Below are positions 63,107-64,000 of a stretch of DNA of 64,000 bases, one piece after another. The translations under genes were made by a program, and so were the position numbers. Under the pieces are notes generated by a model. It saw only the letters and a list, made by a program, of their open reading frames with translations. It was not told where the DNA came from and made no database searches. Position 1 is the first letter of the stretch; each line of letters opens with the position of its first letter. Where the stretch lies: assembly GCA_018343915.1 (NCBI GenBank), contig JABRWF010000002.1, forward strand, positions 4,402,001-4,466,000. Direction: 5' to 3'. Origin of the DNA: Agroathelia rolfsii. Lineage: Eukaryota; Basidiomycota; Agaricomycetes; Amylocorticiales; Amylocorticiaceae.

Positions 63107-64000
63107 GAGTGCTAGGATAGCCTGTAGTTCTAAGGAGAGGGTTACACTAGGGCGAGTGTGATGAACAAGCGGTAGGGTAGAGATGCAAGGAGTGTGACAA
63201 AGTTGAACGTTTCTGCCCCCTAATGCTTTGAAGCTCACTACTCTTATGTTCTTCGGTTATAGTAATGGGAATGATCATAATGAAGAGCTCTCATATGACG
63301 ATATGGCTGCGCATTCTCTGTCTTTCAATCATCACATTCCACGGCAGAATCCCCGTCTGAATGGCGTTGTCTTTGTCTGACTTGCGTCTTCAGTACTTCA
63401 GCTCTGCTGAACGACCCCCACTCGCACTTATCTTTTTGCAGACAACTCTCACAAGTAATAGATCATCATGAATTTTCGGGCTTTATAAGTACGGGCTCTG
63501 GGCTCTGGGGTCTTCCATTTGAGTTTTCCCCTTCCCCCTTCCCCCTTCCCCCCCTTCTTTGATGTATCACTCTACTGGTACCTGTAATTCTTTCGATTTG
63601 TATAGCTCAAATAATTGAGCACAAGATTAATACTAGACGCATAAGAACAGTTCTATTGTAGTGGATTTGTAACATTATCCACTACAGAAACACTTTCTCA
63701 GATCATTTTATCCGAAGGCTGGCCTTTGATCTTTAATGAAGTATACAATTTAGAATGTGCATATATCAAGTCTTCAAGCTTGAAATTTAGGCAATTTGCC
63801 CCTTCATATTTATTAGGTACGTAAATGCCTGCTGGTTAGATAAAGGGGTTTCCTTAAAGTGGTAGTAGGGGCAGCTCCAGGTCGTATCGCTATTGTACCG
63901 CTACTCCTATTTGTCTCCTAACTCCTCCCTCCCTCCCCCTAATTAATTTCTATGCTTTAGGAGGCACAATCACTATTTAAAGCAAGGGTTTCCACTTGAA
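63107..64000 (+). other. Window edge, no gene supported
   Basis: Contains the likely promoter of the membrane protein read on the minus strand and a CCCCTTCCCCCTTCCCCC-type tract near 63522-63557. No ORF of substance. Confidence 0.4.

Overview
The window looks like a nuclear contig from an agaricomycete (mushroom-type basidiomycete). The support is dense short introns of about 50-90 bp, tiny exons, and families typical of that group: FunK1 fungal kinases, a DUF6535 membrane protein, an F-box-like protein, and a secreted Ala/Gly-rich protein. There is no transposase, reverse transcriptase, CRISPR array, rRNA, or tRNA that I could recognise. All gene models were spliced by eye from reading frames and GT/GC...AG boundaries, so exon edges are inference unless the evidence says otherwise.

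Layout. 0.1-11.5 kb, all minus strand: an oxysterol-binding protein (Osh type, no PH domain), a coiled-coil protein of about 2,200 residues, and a Dnmt2-type methyltransferase. 13.0-28.5 kb: a large inverted duplication. A FunK1 kinase copy on the minus strand (broken by one TGA) faces a full-length copy on the plus strand. About 8.4 kb lies between the arms and holds a nitronate monooxygenase, a DOT1-type histone H3K79 methyltransferase, a long TTTC microsatellite and a third, badly decayed FunK1 relic. 28.8-36.7 kb: a Dbp3-like DEAD-box helicase (minus), divergent from a protein kinase with a very long basic, proline-rich tail (plus). 38.0-45.3 kb: an uncharacterised multi-pass membrane protein and an F-box-like protein. 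46.9-48.3 kb: a decayed kinase-like gene. 51.4-54.1 kb: a small conserved gene and a secreted protein gene with a CT-rich promoter. 54.2-59.6 kb: remnants of a tandem array of DUF6535 units, including a pseudogene with three in-frame stops and a 265-bp MITE-like insertion whose empty site is preserved in the paralogous copy. 61.8-63.1 kb: a four-pass membrane protein with a Ser/Thr/Pro-rich tail.

Conserved housekeeping or chromatin genes (OSBP, DNMT2, DOT1, DBP3) are interleaved with fast-evolving lineage-specific families (FunK1, DUF6535, membrane proteins). I see no pathway-like cluster. The most notable structures are the mosaic inverted FunK1 duplication, the MITE with its empty site, and three inferred GC-AG introns.
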